Source: an uncultured Oscillospiraceae bacterium (GTDB lineage: Bacteria; Bacillota; Clostridia; Oscillospirales; Oscillospiraceae). Taken from it: 37,260 nt of DNA. The stretch is taken from contig CAJTSQ010000022.1 of NCBI GenBank assembly GCA_910578735.1, forward strand, positions 1-37,260, given 5' to 3'. The notes beneath the pieces are model-generated. The model searched no databases and was not told the origin of the DNA. It saw only the letters and a list, made by a program, of their open reading frames with translations. Numbering within the stretch: position 1 is the stretch's first letter; each line of letters starts with the position of its first letter. A program made the position numbers and the translations under genes. This document shows positions 25,789 to 33,025 of this stretch, piece after piece.

Positions 25789-26478
25789 ATGCCCCAGCAC
25801 ATTTTAGTCGTAGATGATGAGGCGGCCATTGCCGATTTAGTCGAAGTCTATTTGACCAATGAGGGCTTCGATGTCCACAAATTTGCCGCTGCGGCGCCGG
25901 CACTGGAGTACATCAAAGGGCGGTCGTCCGACCTGGCCCTCCTGGATGTGATGCTGCCTGACATGGATGGGTTTGCCCTGTGCCAGAAAATCCGAGAGGA
26001 ACACCTGTTCCCCATTATTATGCTCACCGCCCGGGTGGAGGATATGGACAAGATCACCGGCCTGACCCTGGGGGCGGACGACTACATCACCAAACCATTC
26101 AATCCGCTGGAGCTGGTGGCCCGAGTAAAGACCCAGCTGCGGCGGTACACCCGGTACAACCAACAGTTCCAGCCTGAACCGGAGGAATTCGATTTTCGGG
26201 GGCTGCAAATCTCCAGGGCCACCCACAAGTGCCAGCTCTACGGCCGGGAGCTGGCACTGACGCCGCTGGAGTTCTCCATTTTGTGGTATCTGTGCGAGAA
26301 ACGGGGGCAGGTGGTGTCCAGCGAGGAGCTGTTTGAGGCAGTGTGGGGAGAGAAGTATTTGGACAGCAACAACACCGTTATGAGTCACATTGCCCGCCTG
26401 CGGGAGAAAATGGGGGAACCCAGCCGGAGGCCGAAATTTGTCAAGACCGTGTGGGGGGTGGGGTATACCATTGAGTAG
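25789..26478 (+). CDS. vanR: VanR-like response regulator (OmpR/PhoB family)
   Basis: DNA-binding response regulator of the two-component pair. Receiver domain residues 1-120: acidic pocket VVDDE (8-12), phospho-acceptor Asp in LLDVMLPDMDG (about 52), switch Thr in MLTAR and Lys in ITKPFNPLEL. The C-terminal winged helix (about 130-229) has LTPLEFSILWYLCEKRGQVV and ends VKTVWGVGYTIE. I prefer the ATG at 25789 to the TTG three codons earlier, although both are possible. The kinase start overlaps its end. The assignment to VanR rests on the neighbouring ligase and racemase genes and general similarity. Confidence 0.85.
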   Translation: MPQHILVVDDEAAIADLVEVYLTNEGFDVHKFAAAAPALEYIKGRSSDLALLDVMLPDMDGFALCQKIREEHLFPIIMLTARVEDMDKITGLTLGADDYITKPFNPLELVARVKTQLRRYTRYNQQFQPEPEEFDFRGLQISRATHKCQLYGRELALTPLEFSILWYLCEKRGQVVSSEELFEAVWGEKYLDSNNTVMSHIARLREKMGEPSRRPKFVKTVWGVGYTIE

Positions 26479-27562
26479 CGGAAAAAACCGGCAGCGTAAA
26501 CTGTCTGTCACACTGTGGATGGGGTATATCCTGGCTCTGCTGGCCTGGGCCGGCGGAGTGGCGGGGGCGGCGTTGCTGGCCTATTTTATTTGCGCGTCCA
26601 GGTCATGGGGAGGCAGCGAGCCGCTGTATCCTATGATTCACTGGGCTCACCAGAACGTGCTGCTGCTGGGGATCGTCCTGACACTGGGCGGCTGGCTGGT
26701 CATCAGCTACTTTTTTATCGCCCGCCCCGTCCGGTATCTCAACGAGCTGGTGAATGCGGCGGAGAAACTGGCCCGTCCGGGGGCGGACCCCATTGTCCTG
26801 TCCGCCGCCATGAAGGAGACCGAGGCACAGCTAAACCTGTTTCGGGAGCGGGCCCTGCGGGACGCTATGGCCGCCCGGGAGGCGGAGCAGCGGAAAAACG
26901 ACCTGATCGTCTATCTGGCCCACGACCTGAAAACCCCTCTCACCAGCGTCATCGGTTACCTCACCCTCCTGCAGGACGAGCCTGACCTCTCCCCAGCCCT
27001 TCGGAGCCGGTACACCGGGGTGGCCCTGGACAAGGCGGAGCGGCTGGAAGACCTGATTAACGAGTTCTTCGACATCACCCGCTTCAACCTCACCCATCTG
27101 GAGCTGGAAAAGCGGCCGGTGGACCTGACTCGGATGCTTCAGCAGGTGGCCAGTGAGTTTGCCCCCATGCTGGAGGAGGCAGGACTGACCTGCCGGCTGT
27201 TCCTGCCGGAGAAGCTGCTCTACCCCTGCGACCCGGACAAGCTGGCCCGGGTGTTTGACAACCTGCTGCGCAACGCCTGCCATTACAGCACGCCGGGCAC
27301 CGAGGTGCGAATCGCCGCCGAAGCAGGCGAGGATGGGCTGTCCCTCACCTTCGCCAACACTGGCGTTACCATCCCGCCCGAGAAGCTGGGCCGCATTTTT
27401 GAGCAGTTCTTCCGTCTGGACAGCTCCCGCGCCTCCGGGACAGGAGGCGCAGGCCTTGGCTTGGCCATAGCCAAGGAGATCGTTCAGCTCCATAGCGGGA
27501 CCATTACCGCACAGAGTGAGGACGGCGTCACCACATTTACTGTCTGTTTACCAAATCTTTAA
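26471..27562 (+). CDS. vanS: VanS-like sensor histidine kinase
   Basis: Two N-terminal membrane helices (about residues 15-40 and 60-85) with only a short loop between them, then a HAMP-like linker. The dimerisation histidine is in YLAHDLKTPLTSVIGYL. The ATPase domain has DNLLRNACHYS (N box), a degenerate LTFANTG and GTGGAGLGLAIAKEIV (G2). The short extracellular loop suits the VanS group. The start is taken as the TTG at 26471, overlapping the regulator's end, with GGGGGTGGGG upstream. This gives 363 residues. The signal sensed is unknown, presumably cell-wall stress or a glycopeptide. Confidence 0.85.
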   Translation: MSSGKNRQRKLSVTLWMGYILALLAWAGGVAGAALLAYFICASRSWGGSEPLYPMIHWAHQNVLLLGIVLTLGGWLVISYFFIARPVRYLNELVNAAEKLARPGADPIVLSAAMKETEAQLNLFRERALRDAMAAREAEQRKNDLIVYLAHDLKTPLTSVIGYLTLLQDEPDLSPALRSRYTGVALDKAERLEDLINEFFDITRFNLTHLELEKRPVDLTRMLQQVASEFAPMLEEAGLTCRLFLPEKLLYPCDPDKLARVFDNLLRNACHYSTPGTEVRIAAEAGEDGLSLTFANTGVTIPPEKLGRIFEQFFRLDSSRASGTGGAGLGLAIAKEIVQLHSGTITAQSEDGVTTFTVCLPNL

Positions 27563-27568
27563 GGAATC

Positions 27569-27600
27569 GCAAGGAAATTGCAAGAACTTCACAGGATAAT
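27569..27600 (+). promoter_or_regulatory. Putative VanR-activated promoter of the ligase operon
   Basis: Eleven-bp-spaced direct repeats (GCAAGGAAATT, GCAAGAACTTC, with weaker AAGGAATC before and CAGGATAATT after) precede GATAAT (27595-27600). No decent -35 is present. Helical-turn-spaced repeats in place of the -35 are typical of OmpR/PhoB-family activation. Confidence 0.5.
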
Positions 27601-27614
27601 TTCAAAGCAAAACA

Positions 27615-27653
27615 AGCTCCCCTCTGGTAGGCTGGTCCTATCCGAAGGGAGCT
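27615..27653 (+). promoter_or_regulatory. Hairpin pairing the ligase Shine-Dalgarno site
   Basis: AGCTCCC (27615-27621) pairs perfectly with GGGAGCT (27647-27653), and GGTAGG with CCTATC inside it. The 3' arm contains the ribosome site AAGGGAG, 8 bp before the ATG, so the fold would hide it. The hairpin starts about 8 nt after the predicted transcription start. Confidence 0.55.
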
Positions 27654-27659
27654 GTTTCT

Positions 27660-28652
27660 ATGAAGACAATTTTGATTTTATATGGCGGCTGTTCCAGCGA
27701 GTATGGGGTATCCCTCCAGTCCGCCCAGGCGGTGCTGGAGCATCTGAATCCTCAGCGCTGGCGGGCCCTGTCCGTCCATATCACTCGGACGGGCCGGTGG
27801 ACCCATGAGGGCCTCCCCTGCGCCCTGCGGCTGGACCGGGGGCAGGCCGCCCTCCTCCTGATGGATGGCTCCGGGCGGGAGCTGACCTTTGAAGGGGCCT
27901 TCCCCGTCCTCCACGGCAAAAACGGGGAGGACGGCACGGTCCAGGGGCTGCTTGAGCTGGCGGGGGTGCCCATCGTCGGTTGTGGAACCCTGTCCAGCGC
28001 CCTGTGTATGGACAAGGACCGCGCCCATAAGCTGGCAGCTCTGGCCGGAGTGCGGGCGCCCCGGGGGCGGGCATTTCCCTTGGACACGCCTTCGGCGGAG
28101 CTGGAGGACTATGCCCGATTGCTGGGCTGGCCCCTGTTCGTCAAGCCGGTGCGGGCAGGGTCCTCCTTCGGCATCAGCCGGGTATCCCGATGGGAGGAGC
28201 TGGGGGAGGCCGCCGCCGCCGCCTTTGACCACGACCGGGAGATTCTGCTGGAGGAGGCCGTCCCCGGCTTTGAGGTGGGCTGCGCCGTGCTGGGCAATCC
28301 CCCGGATCTGACAGTGGGCGTGGTGGACGAGATCGAGCTGTCTGGAGATTTCTTCGATTTTGAGGAGAAGTACTCCCTGAAAACCTCTGCCATCCACTGT
28401 CCCGCCCGCATCTCCCCAGAAAAGGCCCAGGAGGTACAGGAGGCGGCCAAAACAGTATACACCGCCCTGGGCTGCCGGGGATTTGCCCGGGTAGATTTTT
28501 TCCTGACGCCCAAGGGGGAGCTCGTCTTCAACGAGGTGAACACCATCCCCGGCTTCACCGCCCACAGCCGCTACCCCAGCATGATGCGGGCCATTGGCCT
28601 GGATTTTACCGCTTTGCTGGACCGGCTGATCGAGTTGGGAGTGGGGGAATGA
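27660..28652 (+). CDS. vanG: D-alanine--D-serine ligase, VanG type
   Basis: ATP-grasp ligase that joins D-Ala to a second D-residue for peptidoglycan precursors. N-terminal YGGCSSEYGVSLQSA, Mg/ATP loops GKNGEDGTVQGLLELAGVP, KPVRAGSSFGI, and ARVDFFLTPKGELVFNEVNT near the end. The omega-loop EKYSLKTSAIHCPARI has the KTS pattern of VanG-type D-Ala-D-Ser ligases, not the Tyr/Phe pattern of housekeeping Ddl, as I remember the families. 330 residues is slightly short but complete. Context (vanRS upstream, racemase downstream) supports VanG. A D-Ala-D-Ala ligase is the alternative. Confidence 0.85.
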   Translation: MKTILILYGGCSSEYGVSLQSAQAVLEHLNPQRWRALSVHITRTGRWTHEGLPCALRLDRGQAALLLMDGSGRELTFEGAFPVLHGKNGEDGTVQGLLELAGVPIVGCGTLSSALCMDKDRAHKLAALAGVRAPRGRAFPLDTPSAELEDYARLLGWPLFVKPVRAGSSFGISRVSRWEELGEAAAAAFDHDREILLEEAVPGFEVGCAVLGNPPDLTVGVVDEIELSGDFFDFEEKYSLKTSAIHCPARISPEKAQEVQEAAKTVYTALGCRGFARVDFFLTPKGELVFNEVNTIPGFTAHSRYPSMMRAIGLDFTALLDRLIELGVGE

Positions 28653-28750
28653 AGCCGGCTGATTTTGGTCAACACTTGGCACGGCCGTCTGAAAGAAGCC
28701 CTCGGTCTGGTCCCGGTGGGCGGTTGGCTGGTACAGGAGGAGTATTTGAC
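28653..28750 (+). pseudogene. Possible vanXY remnant
   Basis: Directly after the ligase stop, in the same frame, an open stretch reads SRLILVNTWHGRLKEALGLV, then PVGGWLVQEEYLT and a stop. LILVN...H followed by LVPV resembles the N-terminus of VanXY/VanY-type D,D-peptidases (LxLVN-x-x-H-P), and an ATG one base out of frame (28649) overlaps the ligase stop. The catalytic part is absent. It would be a deletion plus frameshift relic. The match is short and from memory, so this is tentative. Confidence 0.35.
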
Positions 28751-29218
28751 ATGATTGCCTGGATACGTGAGTTCTCAAAAGGGGACAGCCTGGCCCTGTT
28801 CTGGAAGCTGTTCCGCCTCAGAGCCGGGACGAGGCAGCCCCTGCTCCGGCAGGTGCTGACCTTCCTCCTCAATCGTATGGCCCACCGTCACGGCGGGTAT
28901 ATCGGAAATGGGGCGGTGTTCTGGGGCATCCCCATTCTGCCCCACGGCCTCCACGGCGTCTTCATCTCCCGGTATGCCAAAATCGGGGCGGGGTGCTGGA
29001 TTTATCAGAACGTCACCATCGGAGAGGTGGACCGGGCGGCTCCGGAGATTGGGGACGGCTGCCTGATTGGTGCGGGGGCGGTCATTGCGGGCGGAGTTAA
29101 AATCGGGAAACGAGTAAAAATAGGAGCAGGGGCGGTGGTCTGCGTTGACGTACCTGACGGCTGCACTGTCGTGGCCCAGCCGCCCCGTGTGATTTGGAAG
29201 GAGGCGCGCTATGACTGA
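28751..29218 (+). CDS. Hexapeptide-repeat acyltransferase (serine acetyltransferase-like)
   Basis: A left-handed beta-helix acyltransferase: repeats such as IGAGCWIYQNVTIG, IGDGCLIGAGAVIAGGVKIG and KRVKIGAGAVV cover about residues 70-140, and the catalytic-type His is in ILPHGLHGVFIS. It resembles CysE-type serine O-acetyltransferases but lacks most of the CysE N-terminal helical domain (155 residues versus about 230). I chose the ATG at 28751 because AGGAGGAG lies 8 bp upstream. Starting at 28649 adds 34 unconvincing residues. Its stop overlaps the racemase start by 8 bp. A role in supplying or modifying serine near a D-serine pathway is inference. Confidence 0.8.
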   Translation: MIAWIREFSKGDSLALFWKLFRLRAGTRQPLLRQVLTFLLNRMAHRHGGYIGNGAVFWGIPILPHGLHGVFISRYAKIGAGCWIYQNVTIGEVDRAAPEIGDGCLIGAGAVIAGGVKIGKRVKIGAGAVVCVDVPDGCTVVAQPPRVIWKEARYD

Positions 29219-30314
29219 CCCGCGAGCCCGGGCCTGGAAGGAAATCGACCTGGACGCCCTGGCCCACAACGCCCGGGTCCTTCAGGACCTGCTGCACCCC
29301 GGGTGCAGGCTGATGGCGGTGGTGAAGGCGGATGCCTACGGCCACGGGGCCGTCCCCGCTGCCCGGCGGCTGGCGCGGGAGGGGGTGACCGCTTTCGCTG
29401 TGGCCTGCCTGGACGAGGGAATCACGCTCCGCCGGGCGGGGGTGCAAGGGATGATCCTGATTTTGGGATACACGCCTCCGGAGGCGGTCCCACTGCTGGT
29501 TCGCTGGGGACTGACCCAGACGGTGGCGGACGAGGCCCATGGCCGGGCCCTGAACGCCGCAGGCCGGAGGCTCTCCGTCCATCTGGCTCTGGATACCGGG
29601 ATGCGCCGCCTGGGCGTCTCGGCAGAGGATCTCCGCGCGCTGCACCGGCTTTATGGGATGGAGAACCTGGATATTACCGGGGTGTTCTCCCATCTGTGCG
29701 TATCCGACAGCCCCAACCCGTCCGACAGGGACTACACCCAGGGGCAGCTGGAGCGGTTCTACCGGGCGGTGGACCGGCTGAGACGCGGCGGGCATGATCC
29801 GGGGGAAATACACATCCAGGCCAGCGGAGGCATTTTGAACCTGCCGCCTCAGCCCTGCAGCTATGCCCGGGCGGGCATCGCTCTCTATGGGGCGGGCGGA
29901 GGCTCGGACCTGCGGCCCGTTCTCTCCCTGCGGGCCCGGATTGCCTGTATCCGGACGCTGGCCCCCGGGGAGCGGGCGGGCTACGGCCTGGATTTTCAGG
30001 CGGTTCGGGAGACCAGGCTGGCGGTAGTCACCGTCGGCTATGGGGACGGTCTGCCCCGGGCGCTGTGCCGGCTGGGCGGGCGGGCGCTGGTGAACGGACG
30101 GTCCTGCCCTATGGCGGGCCGGATGTGTATGGACCAGCTCCTTTTGGACGTGACCGATGTGCCCCGGGCCCTCCCCGGGCAGGCGGTTACCCTCATCGGG
30201 CAGGAGGCCGGGCAGAGGATCCAGGTGGAGGAGATCGCCCAAGCCTGCGGCACCATTCCCAACGAGGTGCTGTGCCAGTTGGGCGGACGGTTGGGTCTGG
30301 TGCTCCGGCAATAA
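29211..30314 (+). CDS. PLP-dependent serine/alanine racemase (VanT catalytic-domain-like, free-standing)
   Basis: Alanine-racemase fold. The PLP lysine is in VVKADAYGHG (about residue 38). LDTGMRRLGV and ASGGILN follow, the second catalytic Tyr is in AGYGLDF, and GYGDGLPR and RMCMDQLLLDVT are in the C-terminal domain. At the position of the gatekeeper Tyr of Alr (SYRVPR region) it reads LGGRLG, as expected for a racemase accepting serine. VanT normally has an N-terminal membrane domain of about 330 residues. Here only the soluble part (367 residues) is present. It probably makes D-Ser (or D-Ala) for the VanG ligase. A housekeeping Alr is the alternative. Confidence 0.85.
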   Translation: MTDPRARAWKEIDLDALAHNARVLQDLLHPGCRLMAVVKADAYGHGAVPAARRLAREGVTAFAVACLDEGITLRRAGVQGMILILGYTPPEAVPLLVRWGLTQTVADEAHGRALNAAGRRLSVHLALDTGMRRLGVSAEDLRALHRLYGMENLDITGVFSHLCVSDSPNPSDRDYTQGQLERFYRAVDRLRRGGHDPGEIHIQASGGILNLPPQPCSYARAGIALYGAGGGSDLRPVLSLRARIACIRTLAPGERAGYGLDFQAVRETRLAVVTVGYGDGLPRALCRLGGRALVNGRSCPMAGRMCMDQLLLDVTDVPRALPGQAVTLIGQEAGQRIQVEEIAQACGTIPNEVLCQLGGRLGLVLRQ

Positions 30315-30340
30315 AAAAGGGCCGCTCTTGAGAGCGGCCC
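30313..30340. terminator. Hairpin terminator between the racemase and the dehydrogenase
   Basis: Perfect 9-bp stem GGGCCGCTC / GAGCGGCCC with a TTGA loop. The U-run (six T) is on the minus-strand side, so it terminates the dehydrogenase transcript best, and it also ends the convergent van operon. Confidence 0.85.
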
Positions 30341-30348
30341 CGCAGACT

Positions 30349-31290
30349 TTATTTCAGGCCCAACGCGCCTTTTACCTTGTTGATGATGTGGACTCCGATG
30401 GCCCGGGCGGCGTCTGTGGTCTGGGCGCCCAGGTGGGGAGTGACGATGAAGTTATCGCACTCGAACAGGGGGGAGTCGAAGCCCGCGCCCTCGGTCAGGC
30501 CGCCGGCGGCCAGCTCGTTGGCCATCACGTCGGTGGCAAAGCCGCCCAGCTTGCCGGACTTCAGCGCCTCATACATGTCCTGCTCGTTGACGATGCCGCC
30601 CCGGGCCATGTTCAGCACCACCGCGCCGTCCTTCATGGTGGCGATGGACTTGGCGTTGAACAGGTCCTTGGTCTCGGGGGTGAGGGGCATGTGGATGGAG
30701 ACGAAGTCAGAGACCTTCAGCAGCTCATCCACAGACACGCCTTTGGTGGCTTCCTGGTCGAAGACGTACTCGGGGAGGTAGGGATCGTAGGCCACCACGT
30801 ACATCTGGAAGGCGTGGGCCAGCTTGGCCACGCGCTGGCCCACACGGCCAAAGCCCAGAATGCCCAGGGTCTTGCCCCGCAGCTCCCGGCCCATAAACTT
30901 GTACTTGTCCCAGTTTTTGCCAACCTTAACGTCGTTGCAGGCGTCGATGGTGTGGCGGGAGATATCCAGCATCTTGGAGATGGTCAGCTCGGCCACAGCG
31001 TTGTCGTTGAGGCCGGGGGCGTTGAAGACCTGGATGCCCTTCTCTGCGGCGGTGTTCATGTCGATATGGTTCAGGCCCACGGAACACACGCCGATGACCT
31101 TCAGCTTTTTGGCGGCGTCCAGGATTTCCTTGTTGATGGCGGGGTCTACGCGCATGATGAGGACCTCATAGTCGCCGATCATGCCGGCCAGCTCCTCCTG
31201 AGTGGGGAGAATCTTGGTATCCACCTCCATATATTTGCCCAGTTCCTCAGCGATTGCGGGGGAGACGACATCGACGATAAGACATTTCAT
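30349..31290 (-). CDS. D-2-hydroxyacid dehydrogenase (SerA/LdhA family)
   Basis: NAD-dependent reduction of a 2-oxoacid. The N- and C-terminal halves form the substrate domain. The NAD domain carries GILGFGRVGQRVA (about residues 143-155) and an acidic residue in AYDPY. The catalytic triad is Arg in NMARGGIVNE (about 230), Glu in DVMANE (about 258) and His in VTPHLGAQT (about 285). 313 residues without an ACT domain fits phosphoglycerate, hydroxypyruvate or D-lactate-type enzymes. Substrate unresolved. AGGAAGGA precedes the ATG. A LysR regulator is transcribed divergently and is the likely controller. Confidence 0.9.
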   Translation of the reverse strand: MKCLIVDVVSPAIAEELGKYMEVDTKILPTQEELAGMIGDYEVLIMRVDPAINKEILDAAKKLKVIGVCSVGLNHIDMNTAAEKGIQVFNAPGLNDNAVAELTISKMLDISRHTIDACNDVKVGKNWDKYKFMGRELRGKTLGILGFGRVGQRVAKLAHAFQMYVVAYDPYLPEYVFDQEATKGVSVDELLKVSDFVSIHMPLTPETKDLFNAKSIATMKDGAVVLNMARGGIVNEQDMYEALKSGKLGGFATDVMANELAAGGLTEGAGFDSPLFECDNFIVTPHLGAQTTDAARAIGVHIINKVKGALGLK

Positions 31291-31406
31291 AAGCCAACAT
31301 TCCTTCCTGTCTTGATGTATTTTAGGGCGCGGCCCTGGAGCATTGCTTCACTGTTGATTATTATGCCATATTTTTTATATTTTGGGAAGTACCTTTTTGT
31401 CGAGGG

Positions 31407-31435
31407 TTGCTACAACTGTTTGACTGTGGTATAAT
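31407..31435 (+). promoter_or_regulatory. Sigma-A promoter of the LysR regulator
   Basis: TTGCTA, a 17-bp spacer, and a perfect TATAAT, 41 bp before the chosen start. The AT-rich region to its left (31330-31395) should hold the divergent dehydrogenase promoter, but only a weak candidate was seen. Confidence 0.7.
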
Positions 31436-31476
31436 GGGCAGAAGCTGGGGCATGGCAATCAAGGGAAGTGAGTGTT

Positions 31477-32409
31477 TTGAACTTTCAGCATCTTAAGTAC
31501 TTTTTGATGGTGGCGGAGGAGCTGAACATCACCCGGGCGGCGGAGCGGCTGTACATCTCCCAGCAGTCGCTGTCCAACCACATCGGAAACCTGGAGCGGG
31601 AGCTGAACGTCAAGCTGTTCACCCGCTCTCCCAAGCTGTCTCTCACCTACGCCGGCGGGCTGCTGGTGGACACGGCCACCCAGATTCTGGATCTCCACAG
31701 CCAGTATCTGTCCAAGGTGGGAGACATCAACCGGCAATATGTGGGGGTGCTGCGGGTGGGGATATCCCACACCTGCGGGCTGGCTCTTCTGCCCGATATC
31801 CTGCCCAAATTTCACAGCGAGTTTCCCCAGGTAGAGTTCTCCCTCTACGAGGGCAACTCCAACCAGCTGGAGGATGAGCTGTCCCACGGCCGGGCGGACC
31901 TGATTATCTGTTTTCAGCCCATCACCATGGAGAAGGTGATTACGGTTCCGCTGACGGAGCAGCAGCTGGTGATGGTAGTGCCCAAGACCTTTACCGACCG
32001 GCTGTTCGGGGCCCAGGCGGAGGAGATACGCCGGCAGTACGCCCGGGGAGCAGACATCCAGGCCTTTGAGCCGCTGCCCTTTGTGCTGATCAAGCGGGGC
32101 AACCGCACCCGGAATATTGTGGACCAGTATTTCAGCCGGTACTACTTTAAGCCGCAGCTGATTCTGGAGACGGAGAACACTGTGACAACCTTAGCCATGG
32201 CCCAGGCCGGGATTGGGGTGACCATCTGCCCGGAGCTGTTCCTGCGGGCCATCCCGGCCCCCACCCCCGGGTCTGCAGGTGTGGACCTGTTCCCCCTGAC
32301 CGACCCCTCCACCTTCAGCAAGCTGGTGGTGGGATACCAGGAGGGCCGGTTCCTGTCCCACTTTGGACAGAGGTTTGTGGAGATTGCCCAGGAAGTGCTT
32401 CGAGCATAA
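31477..32409 (+). CDS. LysR-family transcriptional regulator
   Basis: N-terminal helix-turn-helix with the classic LysR opening (NFQHLKYFLMVAEELNITRA then AERLYISQQSLSNHIGNLER), followed by a two-lobed effector domain (VLRVGISHTCGLALLPDIL ... ELSHGRADLIICFQP ... AQAGIGVTICPELFLR). 310 residues is normal. I place the start at the TTG at 31477, because AAGGGAAG lies 9-10 bp upstream, whereas the GTG at 31468 is almost on top of it. It is divergent from the 2-hydroxyacid dehydrogenase, the usual arrangement for a LysR regulator and its target. The effector is unknown. Confidence 0.9.
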   Translation: MNFQHLKYFLMVAEELNITRAAERLYISQQSLSNHIGNLERELNVKLFTRSPKLSLTYAGGLLVDTATQILDLHSQYLSKVGDINRQYVGVLRVGISHTCGLALLPDILPKFHSEFPQVEFSLYEGNSNQLEDELSHGRADLIICFQPITMEKVITVPLTEQQLVMVVPKTFTDRLFGAQAEEIRRQYARGADIQAFEPLPFVLIKRGNRTRNIVDQYFSRYYFKPQLILETENTVTTLAMAQAGIGVTICPELFLRAIPAPTPGSAGVDLFPLTDPSTFSKLVVGYQEGRFLSHFGQRFVEIAQEVLRA

Positions 32410-32412
32410 CAG

Positions 32413-32439
32413 AAGCCCGCCATCCGGCGGGCTTTTTTT
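32413..32439 (+). terminator. Rho-independent terminator of the LysR gene
   Basis: AAGCCCGCC / GGCGGGCTT stem with an ATCC loop and a run of seven T, 4 bp after the stop. It ends 13 bp before the conserved leader repeat. Confidence 0.9.
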
Positions 32440-32451
32440 GCGTCTGTTTTT

Positions 32452-32654
32452 GGGCGCAGTGATTCCTCATTTCCAATAAATGTATGGAAACGTACCACAT
32501 CGGGGGGGATTGCCCGTATATATGGAATCCATTTTAAGGAGGAATCATCATGTCAAGCAATCACACAGAACATTACAGCCTGTCCCAGTGGGAGGCGGAG
32601 GACAAGGTCCTGCGGACTGACTTCAATGAGGACAATGAAAAGATCGACGGGGCC
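32452..32654 (+). repeat. Inverted repeat (right arm): shared leader plus 5' coding block
   Basis: Partner of 2314-2515, in opposite orientation about 30 kb away. It has seven G in the central G-tract (six in the left copy) and ATTGCCC in place of ATTTCCC. As on the left, it begins shortly after an unrelated terminator and extends through codon 35 of the gene. Confidence 0.9.
32460..32547 (+). promoter_or_regulatory. Leader with paired ends covering the Shine-Dalgarno site (right copy)
   Basis: TGATTCCTC (32460-32468) pairs with GAGGAATCA (32539-32547), overlapping the AAGGAGG ribosome site at 32536-32542. Inner pairs are TTTCCA/TGGAAA and CGGG/CCCG. Same layout as the left copy. Only 20 bp separate it from the LysR terminator, so a promoter must lie within or just before it. 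Confidence 0.45.
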
Positions 32655-32969
32655 CTGAAGGGTCTGACGCAATCGCGGAATTGCCAGTTCCACTGCATCA
32701 CCTACAAGGGGGATGGGCAGCTCTCCCGAACACTTTCCTTCCCTAAGAGGCCGGTGTTTTTGATGATTGTGGGCAGCAATACCAACCAGTGCCTGGTTAC
32801 GGTGCGGGACTGTCCTAACGCGTCGTCCCACGGCGCCGGCGTGGCCATCATCAACGTCGCCTGGTCCGGAAATAAGATTACCCTCTCCTATACCAGTCAC
32901 ACAGATTATTTATGCAATCAGATGGGGGGCACTTATTACGCATTCGCGATGCTAGACGCCAACAGCTAA
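32550..32969 (+). CDS. Tail-fibre-like / hypothetical protein (139 aa), right copy
   Basis: Paralogue of the gene ending at 1945. The first 35 residues (SNHTEHYSLSQWEAEDKV...) are nearly the same, and the C-terminal 100 are different in sequence but similarly beta-rich (RPVFLMIVGSNTNQCLVTV; GVAIINVAWSGNKITLSYT). No signal peptide or catalytic motif. It starts at the ATG after AAGGAGG. It lies tail to tail with an SLH surface-protein gene, exactly as its paralogue does on the left. Function unknown. The tail-fibre comparison is only by general appearance. Confidence 0.7.
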   Translation: MSSNHTEHYSLSQWEAEDKVLRTDFNEDNEKIDGALKGLTQSRNCQFHCITYKGDGQLSRTLSFPKRPVFLMIVGSNTNQCLVTVRDCPNASSHGAGVAIINVAWSGNKITLSYTSHTDYLCNQMGGTYYAFAMLDANS

Positions 32970-32976
32970 CAAAGTA

Positions 32977-33000
32977 CCCCCGGGCCTTGCGGCCCGGGGG
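32977..33000. terminator. Hairpin terminator between convergent genes (right arm)
   Basis: Perfect 10-bp stem CCCCCGGGCC / GGCCCGGGGG with a TTGC tetraloop, between the tail-fibre-like gene and the SLH gene. It mirrors the hairpin at 1908-1935. Confidence 0.8.
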
Positions 33001-33025
33001 CGTTGTCTGGATTGGAAAAGCTGTT

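Noticed and set aside
25192..25800. 202-codon minus-strand frame reaching across the van promoter region
   Set aside because: It runs through the direct repeats, the hairpin and a low-complexity stretch with no ribosome site at its start. Only the internal ATG at 25407 has support.
32486..32518. ECF-type sigma promoter (GGAAAC ... CGTA) in the conserved leader
   Set aside because: The spacing is 22-23 bp, too long for the 15-17 bp of ECF promoters.
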